Assembly: GCA_013398275.1 (NCBI GenBank) | Contig: VZSE01008843.1 | Location: 1,046,072-1,110,071, forward strand | Direction of reading: 5' to 3' | DNA length: 64,000 nt | Source of the DNA: Promerops cafer | Taxonomy: Eukaryota; Chordata; Aves; Passeriformes; Nectariniidae | Shown: one piece after another, positions 10,517-18,500 of the stretch | Position numbering within the stretch: position 1 is the stretch's first letter | Layout of the letters: each line of letters begins with the position of its first letter | Program-made: the position numbers and the translations under genes | Notes under the pieces: generated by a model | What the model saw: the letters and a program-made list of their open reading frames with translations, nothing else | The model's database searches: none | Told to the model about the DNA's origin: nothing

Positions 10517-11701
10517 TTCCCCAGGGTGCCCGCAGTCGATGCTCAGAGAGCCCCGTGTGACCTCACCCCCTGTCACTCTCATAGTGCAGAAGATCAACCC
10601 CTGTGTGATGGAGCTCTGTAGGTTCTTTCAGCTTTGCCTCTGTGTTGGTCAGAGAAGATATTCCAGAAAGGAAGCCATGAGGTAAAACCTGGCACTGGTT
10701 TTTCTTTCTCTGTCTGCTTAAAATACTCCTTCGGGCTTTTTTTTTTTTTTTTTTCCGTAATGACAATTTTCAATCACCAATGATTATTTTGGAGGGTCTG
10801 TGGCCACTGGCTGAGACCCAAAAGTGTCCCAGTGCACCAATCAGTACCTGATCTGGCTTCAGTATTCCAGCTAAGTGAAAAAAAGCCCAGCTGCATTTTT
10901 CCAAACATCTGATTATATCATTGAGGTTGGAATCTAGCTTTTTATTTCCATATTTAGTAATAGCAGCATGATATACTGTGCTTATCACAGAGTCATAGAT
11001 TGGTTTGGGTTGGAAGGGATCTAAAGACCATTTAGTTCCAACTCTGCTGCCATGGGCAGGGACACTTTCCATCAGACCAGGTTGCTCACAGCCCCATCCA
11101 ACCTGACCTTGAACACTTCCAGGGATGGGGCAGCCACAGCTTCTCTGGGCAGCCTGTGCCACTCTCTCACCACCCTCACAGGAAAGAATTTCTGCCTCAT
11201 ATTTAATCTAAACCTGCCCTCTTTCAGCCTGAAGCCATTCCTTCTTGTCTTATCACTACATGCCCTTGAACAAAATCCCTCTCCTTATGAAAGATAACAA
11301 GCCTCTTATCTTTAACTGCATCTCTTATCTGTAACTACATCTCCAGATACTGTGTTGAATACTATTCCTGGTTTGTGAAAAATGCAAGTTATGTCTGCGA
11401 AAGAGTCAAAAGAGTTGCTTACTCCCACAGTAAGTACATTTTCACTTTATATCTCTGTATCTCTACATACCTTATGCTGAAGATATAACAAAGATTTTTG
11501 TATATCCACAGAATATTTGCTGTCTTTCAACAGATAGCTATTTTATCTGATAAGGATTTTTTAAGGATTAAAAAAAAAGTATTATTTTACCTTCATGCAT
11601 GTTTTAATATTTCCTTGTAAAACCTCTTCTAACTAACATTTTCTTGTGTTCTTCCAGCATTAAAGCAAAAATGCCTTAAAAACATCTGTACATCAGTTTA
11701 G
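1746..11701 (+). CDS. HHLA1: HHLA1, multi-exon gene, 5' end not found
   Basis: Predicted coding exons are 1746-1826, 2291-2374, 2468-2551, 3875-3958, 4524-4580, 4689-4775, 5499-5633 (less certain), 6700-6903, 7431-7502, 7739-7813, 10525-10681, 11347-11429 and 11658-11701. Joined, they give one open frame of about 414 residues after an incomplete first codon. Recognition rests on remembered human HHLA1: an N-terminal block with TELVNGML, a Cys-containing domain with several N-glycosylation sequons, a Pro/Ser/Thr-rich variable middle, and a Cys-rich C-terminus with NPCVMELC and a KQKC ending. HHLA1 is a presumed secreted protein of unknown function. It was named in human because a HERV-H LTR can drive its transcription. 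The signal-peptide exon was not recognised. OC90 follows on the same strand, as I recall for human. Confidence 0.88.
2291..2374 (+). CDS. HHLA1: HHLA1 exon
   Basis: This 84-nt exon is phase 1 to phase 1, with acceptor TTTCTGCAG and donor ACA|GTGAGT. It encodes SKKLFSLLSITSYSSFAF followed by HKVSVTIYN, which closely matches remembered human HHLA1. Confidence 0.9.
2468..2551 (+). CDS. HHLA1: HHLA1 exon
   Basis: The exon is 84 nt, phase 1 to phase 1, with acceptor CCCTCCAG and donor ACAG|GTGGGT. It encodes a segment containing KFPMHYCYCLNNATNDLT. The paired cysteines and the NAT sequon mark the conserved extracellular-type domain. Confidence 0.9.
3875..3958 (+). CDS. HHLA1: HHLA1 exon
   Basis: This is the third exon of exactly 84 nt, phase 1 to phase 1, with acceptor TTGTCTAG and donor TCAG|GTTTGC. 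It encodes DFTALLVDIIGNSTSSITEI and FKSTSILS, with an NST sequon. Confidence 0.9.
4524..4580 (+). CDS. HHLA1: HHLA1 exon
   Basis: The exon is 57 nt, phase 1 to phase 1, with acceptor GCCTTTCAG and donor ACAG|GTAAAA. It encodes VRQSNDSDCIYICVMAGQT, which holds two cysteines and an NDS sequon and matches remembered HHLA1. Confidence 0.9.
4689..4775 (+). CDS. HHLA1: HHLA1 exon, end of conserved domain
   Basis: The exon is 87 nt, phase 1 to phase 1, with acceptor TTGGCAG and donor CTGG|GTAAGT. It encodes KNLSDFLEVLEKSPVINYTF and SSNTSSDL, with several N-glycosylation sequons. After this point the protein becomes Pro/Ser/Thr-rich and poorly conserved. Confidence 0.88.
5499..5633 (+). CDS. HHLA1: HHLA1 candidate middle exon
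   Basis: A 135-nt fully open segment lies between ATATGCAG and AAAT|GTGAGC. It is phase 1 on both sides, so it can be included or skipped without a frame change. It would encode a peptide beginning VDSECSNLVFSYFQDLDS. I do not recall a mammalian counterpart. Skipping it gives an ATR junction into the next exon, closer to the human one. It could be a bird-specific or alternative exon, or chance. Confidence 0.45.
6700..6903 (+). CDS. HHLA1: HHLA1 exon, Pro-rich GC-rich segment
   Basis: The exon is 204 nt, phase 1 to phase 1, with acceptor CTTCTCCAG and donor CCCA|GTGAGT. It starts ATRIPLAQKGGG and is rich in Pro, Ser, Gly and Lys. The ATR start parallels the start of the Thr/Ser/Pro-rich part of human HHLA1. 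Its GC content is far above the flanking introns. The sequence is probably fast-evolving and disordered. Confidence 0.7.
7431..7502 (+). CDS. HHLA1: HHLA1 exon, variable middle region
   Basis: The exon is 72 nt, phase 1 to phase 1, with acceptor TTCCCACAG and donor CCAG|GTAAGA. It encodes DMSMFWMQTESPQEASKLMQ and TEP. It is called from good splice sites and an open phase-compatible frame, not from strong conservation. Confidence 0.68.
7739..7813 (+). CDS. HHLA1: HHLA1 exon, variable middle region
   Basis: The exon is 75 nt, phase 1 to phase 1, with acceptor TCCCCTTAG and donor ACCA|GTAAGT. It encodes LPSTVLSMPPSYRPGVPLKL and YSAT, another Ser/Pro-rich piece. Its last base forms an Arg codon with the next exon. 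Confidence 0.68.
7814..10524. other. HHLA1 long intron
   Basis: This is a 2.7-kb AT-rich intron. I recognise only the pyrimidine microsatellite at its 3' end. One possible exon near 8600-8730 was examined and dropped because of an in-frame stop. Confidence 0.6.
10389..10522 (+). repeat. (CCTT)n/(TTTC)n pyrimidine microsatellite
   Basis: There are 134 consecutive pyrimidines. A CCTT array covers about 10395-10470, a TTTC array about 10471-10517, and a short C/T tail runs directly into the AG acceptor of the HHLA1 exon at 10525. The Leu-Pro-Ser-Phe repeats in the overlapping frames are only translation of the microsatellite. Confidence 0.97.
10525..10681 (+). CDS. HHLA1: HHLA1 exon, conserved C-terminal Cys region
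   Basis: The exon is 157 nt, entering in phase 1 and leaving in phase 2 through GAG|GTAAAA. It encodes VQKINPCVMELCRFFQLCLC followed by VGQRRYSRKEAM, matching the conserved C-terminal block of HHLA1. Its acceptor is formed directly by a long pyrimidine microsatellite (10389-10522), which leaves no A or G for 134 nt before the AG. Confidence 0.86.
10986..11290 (-). mobile_element. CR1 LINE 3' fragment
   Basis: The segment reads as the reverse complement of the CR1 3' end. It begins with a degenerate tail (TCATAG), then the GGGTTGGAAGGGATCT block, then the region antisense to CR1 text with GGCAGCCTGTGCC. It lies in an HHLA1 intron and ends about 55 nt upstream of the exon at 11347. Confidence 0.9.
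11303..11340 (+). repeat. 19-nt tandem duplication before a splice acceptor
   Basis: Copies at 11303-11321 and 11322-11340 agree at 17 of 19 positions. Each contains a TAACT-type branch-point-like motif. The second copy ends six bases before the HHLA1 exon at 11347. Confidence 0.85.
11347..11429 (+). CDS. HHLA1: HHLA1 exon, C-terminal region
   Basis: The exon is 83 nt with acceptor CATCTCCAG and donor CACA|GTAAGT. It encodes YCVEYYSWFVKNASYVCERV and KRVAYSH, with two Cys and an NAS sequon. It closely matches remembered human HHLA1. A 19-nt tandem duplication lies just before the acceptor. Confidence 0.9.
11658..11701 (+). CDS. HHLA1: HHLA1 last coding exon
   Basis: The acceptor CTTCCAG leads into codons for LKQKCLKNICTSV and a TAG stop at 11699-11701. 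Both the length and the LKQKC...NIC ending match the remembered human C-terminus. Confidence 0.9.
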
Positions 11702-11919
11702 AGCACTGAGAAATTTTACTGCAAGTTGGAAGACTGTGGCAGTTTTAGTTTTCTTTTTGACTTCTCAGTGTAAAAATCAGAAAGCAACATGTTATTTGCA
11801 AATATTTGAAATCAGACAAGCTATTAACCAGATGTTAACCTAGAAATGTCTCCTCCTCCAAGGCATTGTAAAAATAATGTGTAAAAAACAGAGATATTTT
11901 ATACAAGCGATGTAACTGC

Positions 11920-11925
11920 AATAAA
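11920..11925 (+). terminator. Probable HHLA1 poly(A) signal
   Basis: This is an AATAAA hexamer 219 nt after the HHLA1 stop codon. It is the first canonical signal downstream on the + strand and would give a short 3' UTR. Position and motif are the only evidence. Confidence 0.5.
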
Positions 11926-12231
11926 AACATTGAAAGGCTTTTAAAAATCTTATTTTATAAAGGATATTTACATGGTTAGCTAGTGAATGCAAATAGTTTC
12001 TATTTATTTTATTGACATTTGAGACATAGTAATCAAAATTAACAAATGCAAAGTAATTTAAAAGTAACCTGAAATATTGAAGACAAGAAGGCCTCTCTGG
12101 TGTTAAACACATGCAGATTATCTTCTAAATCAAAAACTTCCATTACTTTGGCAATGCCTGTTGTGCAGTGCCAACCCAGGAAGTGACAGGATCTCTTTTA
12201 CTTTGAGATATATTTGTGTGAGCTCACCAGA

Positions 12232-12345
12232 ATTCATAGAAACATGGAATTATAGAATGGTTTGGGTTGGAAGGCACCTTAAAAATTATCTATTTCCAGC
12301 CCCACTAGATCAGGTTGCTCAGGCACCCTTCCAACCTGACTTTCA
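12232..12345 (-). mobile_element. CR1 3' fragment
   Basis: This short piece carries the reverse complement of the CR1 3' terminus: ATAGAATGGTTTGGGTTGGA, then the block with AGATCAGGTTGCTCAGGC. It is truncated after about 110 bp. Confidence 0.85.
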
Positions 12346-12810
12346 TGTCCTTGATGTACAAGTCTGGTGAACTAAAAACCAGTTCTAAAAATGAAAGAAT
12401 AACCAAATCAATTGCATGATCCCCTATTTTTCTATGCTGCAGCAACATTATGCTACTATCTACCCAGAGTACATCATCAAGCCATTAAAATTGTTTTTAA
12501 ATAAGAAGTTTATTTGCACTATAGCTGCTGCACATTGATGTTTCACTGAAAAAAGATGTGTTCAAAGGCAAAGCCAAGGAGAAAAGTGGAAATATAAGCA
12601 ATGCTGACCGCAGAGAGGTGGGATGCAGTAGTTCTCTTCCAAAATACATTCCACTGTTGTGCTTAATAGTGTGAGAGAAGAACTTCTGTCATGTCAAAGA
12701 GCAGGACAGATTGGAGTAGTACTGATTACAGCAGATGTTGAAAGTTAGGCCAATGGAATAAATAGGAATGTTGACACAGTGAGCATACACTGGGAATAAG
12801 ACATGCTGCT

Positions 12811-12881
12811 ACCCAGAAGGACCTCAACAGGCTGAAGAAATGGGCCAACAGGAGCTTCATGAAGTTCAAGAAGTGCTGTAA
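12811..12881 (+). mobile_element. CR1 internal fragment, sense
   Basis: It reads in the CR1 sense direction, with GACCTCAACAGGCTGAAG followed by a GGGCCAACAGGAGCTTCATG-like block. The same CR1 segment occurs in the opposite orientation about 550 bp downstream. Confidence 0.65.
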
Positions 12882-12904
12882 CATGGCCATGGTACTGCCA
12901 TGCT

Positions 12905-13810
12905 GAGGGAGATCTCACCCCGTTGCAGCAGCTCTCCTGTGCCCAGTGCCACTTGTCATGTCCCTGGGCACCATGGACAGAGAGTGGCTCTGTCCCCTTT
13001 GCACCCTCCCCTCAGGTGTTTACTGGATTGATGAGATCCCCCCAAGACTCCTCTAGTGAAGAGGCCCAGCTCTCTTGTCCCCTCCTCATGAGAGATGTTC
13101 TGGTCCTTTCATCATTGCTGTGCCCCTTCTCTGAACTGTCCCAAGGTTTTCCATGCCTGTCCTACAGTGAGAAGCCCAGAACTGGACAGAGCCCTGCAGG
13201 TGTGGCCTGACCAGTAGAGGGGCAGGGCTCCCTCCTTCAGTCTGCAGGCAGCACCATGCCCGATGCAGCCGAGGACATCCTGAGCCTCCTCTGCAGCAAG
13301 GGCACACCTCTTACCCCTGTTCCACCCTGTGTCCAGCAGGAGCCCAGGTCCTTTTCTACGGAGCTGCTTCCAGACGGGTGGCCCCCAGCACATATTGGTG
13401 TATGAGGCTGCACCTCTCCAGGTGCAGGACTTGGCACTTCTTGTTGAACTTCATGGAGGTCCTGTTGAGGTCCTTCTGGATGGCAGCGTGACCCTTTGAA
13501 ACGCCAGTCACTCATCCCTGTCAGTGTCACCTGCCAGCCTGCTGAAGGTCCATTCTGCCCCATCATCTAGATCATTCATGGAGATGCTAAGCAGGGCTGG
13601 ACCCAGCACTGACTGCTGGAATGCACCACCAGTCACTGGCCTCCAAACAGACTTTGTGCCACTGGCCCTGCAGCCCCACCAGTCTGTTTCCAACCCATCT
13701 CCCCAGGCACATCCAGCTCAGATATCAACAGCTCCTCCATGAGGATCTTACAGGTGACCATGAAGGCCTTCCTGAAAACCTTGTAGGTCACAGAACCAAA
13801 GGGCCTTTTG
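12905..13810 (-). mobile_element. CR1-type LINE relic
   Basis: About 0.9 kb of GC-rich sequence reads as CR1 reverse complement, with landmarks such as GGTGCAGGACTTGGCACTTC and the GACTGGCCTCCAAAC-like block. Many short open frames occur on both strands but all look like decayed LINE sequence. The boundaries are approximate. Confidence 0.65.
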
Positions 13811-15296
13811 CTCATGTAAGTATTTTTACAATTCCCAGTTGTCAGACTTCTCACTTTTCCATGCTACAATTCAGTGGACAGTTTGTCTCTTGTCTCTGTT
13901 GATGGACTCTTTGAAGGGCAGCTGTGTCTGGCCCTGGCAGAAAGCACACCTTCCTGATGAAAAGCAGCCTTCCCAAAGCTCACTGAATCAGCCTTCTCCT
14001 GGATTTCGCTCAGCCTTGGATCAGAGCCACCGTGGATAGATTAAAGAAGACTTCCCAACCCTGAGGAATGCCAGTGTTCAAAGCTGTGTAAACTCTCACT
14101 CATCTTTCATCACCGAACACTACCTCTTGCTAAGCTATTAAAGCCATATTCACATGCCCAAGAGATTTTGAGAGTGATTAGTAACAATGGGATGACTGTT
14201 ATTTAATTACAGCCAAGAGTATTAGGGAAGGTTATGATAGGGTGAAGGCACCTGCAGAACAGACTTCTTGGTATGGATCCTTTACATGGCTGGAGCCATA
14301 TTACAAGATACACTGTGGGCATAATGACTCTAAGGAATCTCATGGAAGAATTAATTAATAAATGTTGAAGTGGGTTTGATAAAGGAAGTGATCACATGGG
14401 TGATTTATATCCAAGTGGGTATAAATAACTTAGTACTGGCTTTGCTGATATTCATTTGTCTTCCATCCAGCTGCTTTGGGATAATATCCCTCAAGGTAAG
14501 TCTTTCTGGATGTTCTCTATAATTAGGGAAGCAGGAAGAAAACAGCATAGAATAAGCTATTTGTGACTTAGGAGTAACAGACAAAAATATAGGCAAGAGA
14601 TTTGGGAAAATAAACTATAAATATTTAGAGCTGTCAGATTTAAAATCTTACGTCCTGATGAAATATTACAAGATTTTCTAATAGAAATTAATTCCATGTT
14701 TGAGTTCAGAAAAGCAGATAATAATCAGCAGGTACACATTTGAAAACNTGTATTTGGCTGTAAAAAGCTGTATGCCTGACTTACTTGGAAAATTGCTCTA
14801 AATTTAAAGTAATTTGTGACTGTAGTTAAAAACCAATCTATCATCTTCCATTAAATGAATACTAGTGCAACACATTTAGAGGATTTTTTTTACACACATT
14901 TCTTGAAGATCTCCAAATAACATCGTATTTCTCATTAGAAAAATTCATTATGTATTTATTAGATGAGTCTCAACACAGGCTAGAATAAATGTTTGACTAC
15001 AAATTTTTGTGATATGAGACAAATATAATGGATTGCAGATAAACTGGATCCATAGATGTAACATCAGAATAACTCTTCATTTACACAGTGTTTCATAACA
15101 TCTTCATTTAAACATAAGAATTGTTTGAACATTGTGTGAGATGAAGGAAGATGTGAAAACTGTTTGCAAACCAAAAAGAAACTGCAAGTGCACCATTTTA
15201 TTGCTACATGGCAGTTTTATAGAGTCTGTTGACTCAAAGTAATACCAAAATAAGTACTGTTAGTCAGACTTTTAGAGAACATTGGTAAAATAAGGA

Positions 15297-15304
15297 TATA
15301 TAAG
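15297..15304 (+). promoter_or_regulatory. Possible OC90 TATA box
   Basis: TATATAAG lies 219 nt upstream of the OC90 ATG. If used, transcription would start near 15330, giving a 5' UTR of about 190 nt. The motif is common in AT-rich DNA and nothing else supports the site. Confidence 0.22.
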
Positions 15305-15522
15305 GCTCATCATTCCCGTAATATGTGCATTTACTATGATAAGGGTAAAACCTGAATTTTTTCGAGCAGAAAGATATCCAGGCTACAAAAGAATGATTTC
15401 CCAAGATGGTGTCTTCCCACTGCCAGATTGAAGAGATAACATTCTGTCTAACATTTTACTTAACTCACCAGGCACACCAGTCTGCTGTGTGACTTTTTTC
15501 TTGTCTTTGGATTAAACAAAAA

Positions 15523-15568
15523 ATGATTGTAATTCTGCTGGTGTCTATGTCCATGGTGGTGTACAGTG
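15523..15568 (+). CDS. OC90: OC90 exon 1, signal peptide
   Basis: The ATG at 15523 opens a hydrophobic stretch, MIVILLVSMSMVVYS, that ends in phase 1 at the donor GTGG|TAAGT region (GT at 15569). A similar MI-Leu-rich leader is what I recall for mammalian OC90. The start is chosen because the peptide is a plausible secretion signal and the phase fits exon 2. Confidence 0.8.
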
Positions 15569-18500
15569 GTAAGTGGCAATATATTTCTATGATTATTTGA
15601 CATTATGTCAAACTACTATTTTAAGTATGAGCATTTGGAAACAATCCCTTAGAAACACATCTTCTCTCTCCTCAAATTTTGGTGAAGCAACAAAACATAG
15701 TGAAGCAACAAAACATGTATTAGGGTTAAAAATACAACCAAAAAAAATTTGCAACTTCTTTTTGCTAGCATTTTGTCGTTATTTAAGTCATTAAGACTTC
15801 AAATTTATAAGTTTCATATAAAGAGATTCTACTCATTAAATACATTTGTATTGTCTTAATTCTCCAAACTATTCAGTACATCCTGAAATATAACCCATGT
15901 CCAGCTAGAGCTCCTCTTTTGAATTTTAGTATGAATAGGGTTTTCTCTTCATATAACTCCTTAGATTTTATTGTCATGAGTGAATGAATTTCCCAGAGTC
16001 AGGGATGGGCAAACATCTCAAATTTCTGCAGCCTCTGCACTGTGTAGGAATGTCAGTAAGAGTTATGATGTGCAAGTGAAGAGAAGGACTCTTAGAAGGC
16101 CTACACCATTTCTGGTCAATCCATGGGGATATTTCTAAAGGGAAGACAAAACTCAGGACCCCAGCATGGAAAAATTCTTCACTGACCTTCACCAACTTCG
16201 CCAGTTGCTTCTCTTCTGAGGGGTTGCTTGCAATGCAATTCAGAAAAGAAAGAGGTCTAACACAAAACATATTTTAACATATAGGTTAAAATGATGAAGC
16301 TGAACCTTAAGACTCCTACTATATAGACAGAAATCAGAGAGGAAATTCACATTTCCCACTGCAGTGATAGAGAATGCCAAAATAACTGCACTATTTATTT
16401 ATTAAAAGAAAAATTACATTGATACTGCACTCAGAAATATCTGGACATTCATACAATTTTCTGACAAAACATTTGAAGAAAAATTCCCCCAAACCTTAAA
16501 AGGCTGTGCAACAGTGTTTAGATTCTTTCCCCCTAGCTAAATACAACCAGAACATGAAGATTTAATGTGTTACCATGTCAAGGTTTGGGGAGGATTTTTG
16601 ATTTCTGTTTCTGTAGGATTTGTTCTGCTGATCTCTGCTTTGAGATTGAAGCAAATATCTGTGCATGAAATAGCATCTTTGAGAGCAATTAATGTGATTT
16701 ACCTTGAATAAATAAAATAGTTTGGGTTTGCTGCACCCTGACTTTTTCTGGCATAGTCAAGCTTTTTGCTTCCCAAGGATTATAAGGAGTGCATCCATGC
16801 CCTGTATTAGGACATTTTAGTCAGCCATGGCTGAAAAAGACACCGGGAGGTGCAGTGATATTTTTGATGGGCTTTTTGTAGACAACATTTCATAAAACTG
16901 TTGTCAAGTAGGAAAATCACAGATGCAGTCCAGAAACAATTTTATATGTAAATGAACATTAAAAGGATAAGGTGTGCAATGGGAAAGCCAAAGAGCTGAT
17001 GTATCATACAAGTCTCCTCAAAACATACAGAACTTTTTAACAGGTTGTAGAGAGAGGTGAGACAAGTTGGCATCCCCAGGGTCCTCTGAGATTTAAAGGA
17101 TTGATTTTTGTAGTGAAATCTTTCACTGCCTCTACAGGAAATGACATAGGACCAGTAGTTCAAAATACATGATACCAAAAGAGAAAAAGAGAATAATTAC
17201 TCCAGAAAGTATTTTCTCCTTGTTCTTCCCACACACAATTTAAACAAAAGTAAGCAATCTTGTTAGCAAACATTGGTTCATTGATCTTGACTTGGTGACA
17301 ATTAGAAAAGTTTTTCTTTGTAATGAGAGGATTAGAAGAGCCAATGATTTATCAAACTGCTGAGGAGACATTCCTCTCCAGGGAAACTTCAAACATTTAT
17401 GTGTTAATTGGGTGTACACAGTTCAGTTTGCTCAGAAGAACTAATTGCAAGTGAAGGATAGTGGAACAATCACAGCTTCCAGTACCCCTGGAATATGGTT
17501 TTGTCAATTTTTTCCTCTGACACATTTCAACTCTATGGGATTTTCATGTTTTCCAAACATTTTGCTGAAAGGACAAAATGATTAATGGCTGTTCATCAAC
17601 ATTTAGTTTGAGCCGTGGTGTTATGCAGTGTGGCAAACCTCCAGTTGCACTTGACAGAACCTGGCCCAGGTGATGTTTGTCATTGCAGAGGAAATACAGA
17701 CTTTAAGCCAGAAAATAAGGGTTAGTTTTTCTTTAGCAAGCATGTGCACAAATATAGCATTCAATGCTGGTTTTTTCCAAGGCATGCCATTATTTCGCCT
17801 GAAGCTGATTTCCTCATGGCAATGAAGCTTTCAGCAATCTTGTTCCAGTTCTGTGGAAAGAACCCTTTATTGGGAAACTTCTTCTGGTTTGTGGAAAGCA
17901 ATTTGCTCCTCTTAGTCCTGCTGCAGAGAAGGATGCTTTTGGTGGATTACTGTTTATCTAAAAGCTTCTCATTGCGACCAAGAATTTCAGGAAAAAGAAT
18001 AATACAAGTTCTGCAACTGAACTTGAGAAATTAATTGCTGGGAGCATATGAAAATCTTGTTCACTTCACAAAAGTTGTGGACATCCTGAGAAAGCACTTA
18101 TATATGATCTTGAAAAATAAAATCCGATTTTTCCTAATCCTTTGCTAAACATAGAGTTAAGTCTCCTATCTAAAAACTGCACTACCCTGCTTTACTCTTT
18201 TACACCTATATTTATTGCAGGAAAATGTAACAGATGAGCAAGACAATTGTCAGCTCTTTCCCAGAATTTTTTTAGAGAAAAAGGACAGCTTTCCTAATGC
18301 CAGTTATTCTGAGACATAAGTTATGCCATGAACTTAACACTATGGGCTTTTTGGTTTTAAATATTTAGATTCTTGAGACAGTAAATACTCTTTACTTACT
18401 ACATTTTTTTTGAAAAAACAAGGTTAAATAAATCTTAAAGTAATACACTGTCTTCTGAAATCATGCAGAGGAAAAAAAGTAGTTAAAAAATGGGAAGGGA

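Larger units (their letters stand above)
11926..15522. other. HHLA1-OC90 intergenic region
   Basis: About 3.6 kb separate the HHLA1 poly(A) signal from the OC90 start codon. It holds CR1 pieces at 12232-12345, 12811-12881 and 12905-13810. The rest is AT-rich unique-looking sequence with a single N at 14748. The OC90 promoter and 5' UTR should lie near its right end. No other gene was seen. Confidence 0.7.

Noticed and set aside
10235..10621. Open frames with Leu-Pro-Ser-Phe or Lys-Glu-Gly-Arg repeats
   Set aside because: They are translations of the CCTT/TTTC microsatellite on either strand and have no gene context.
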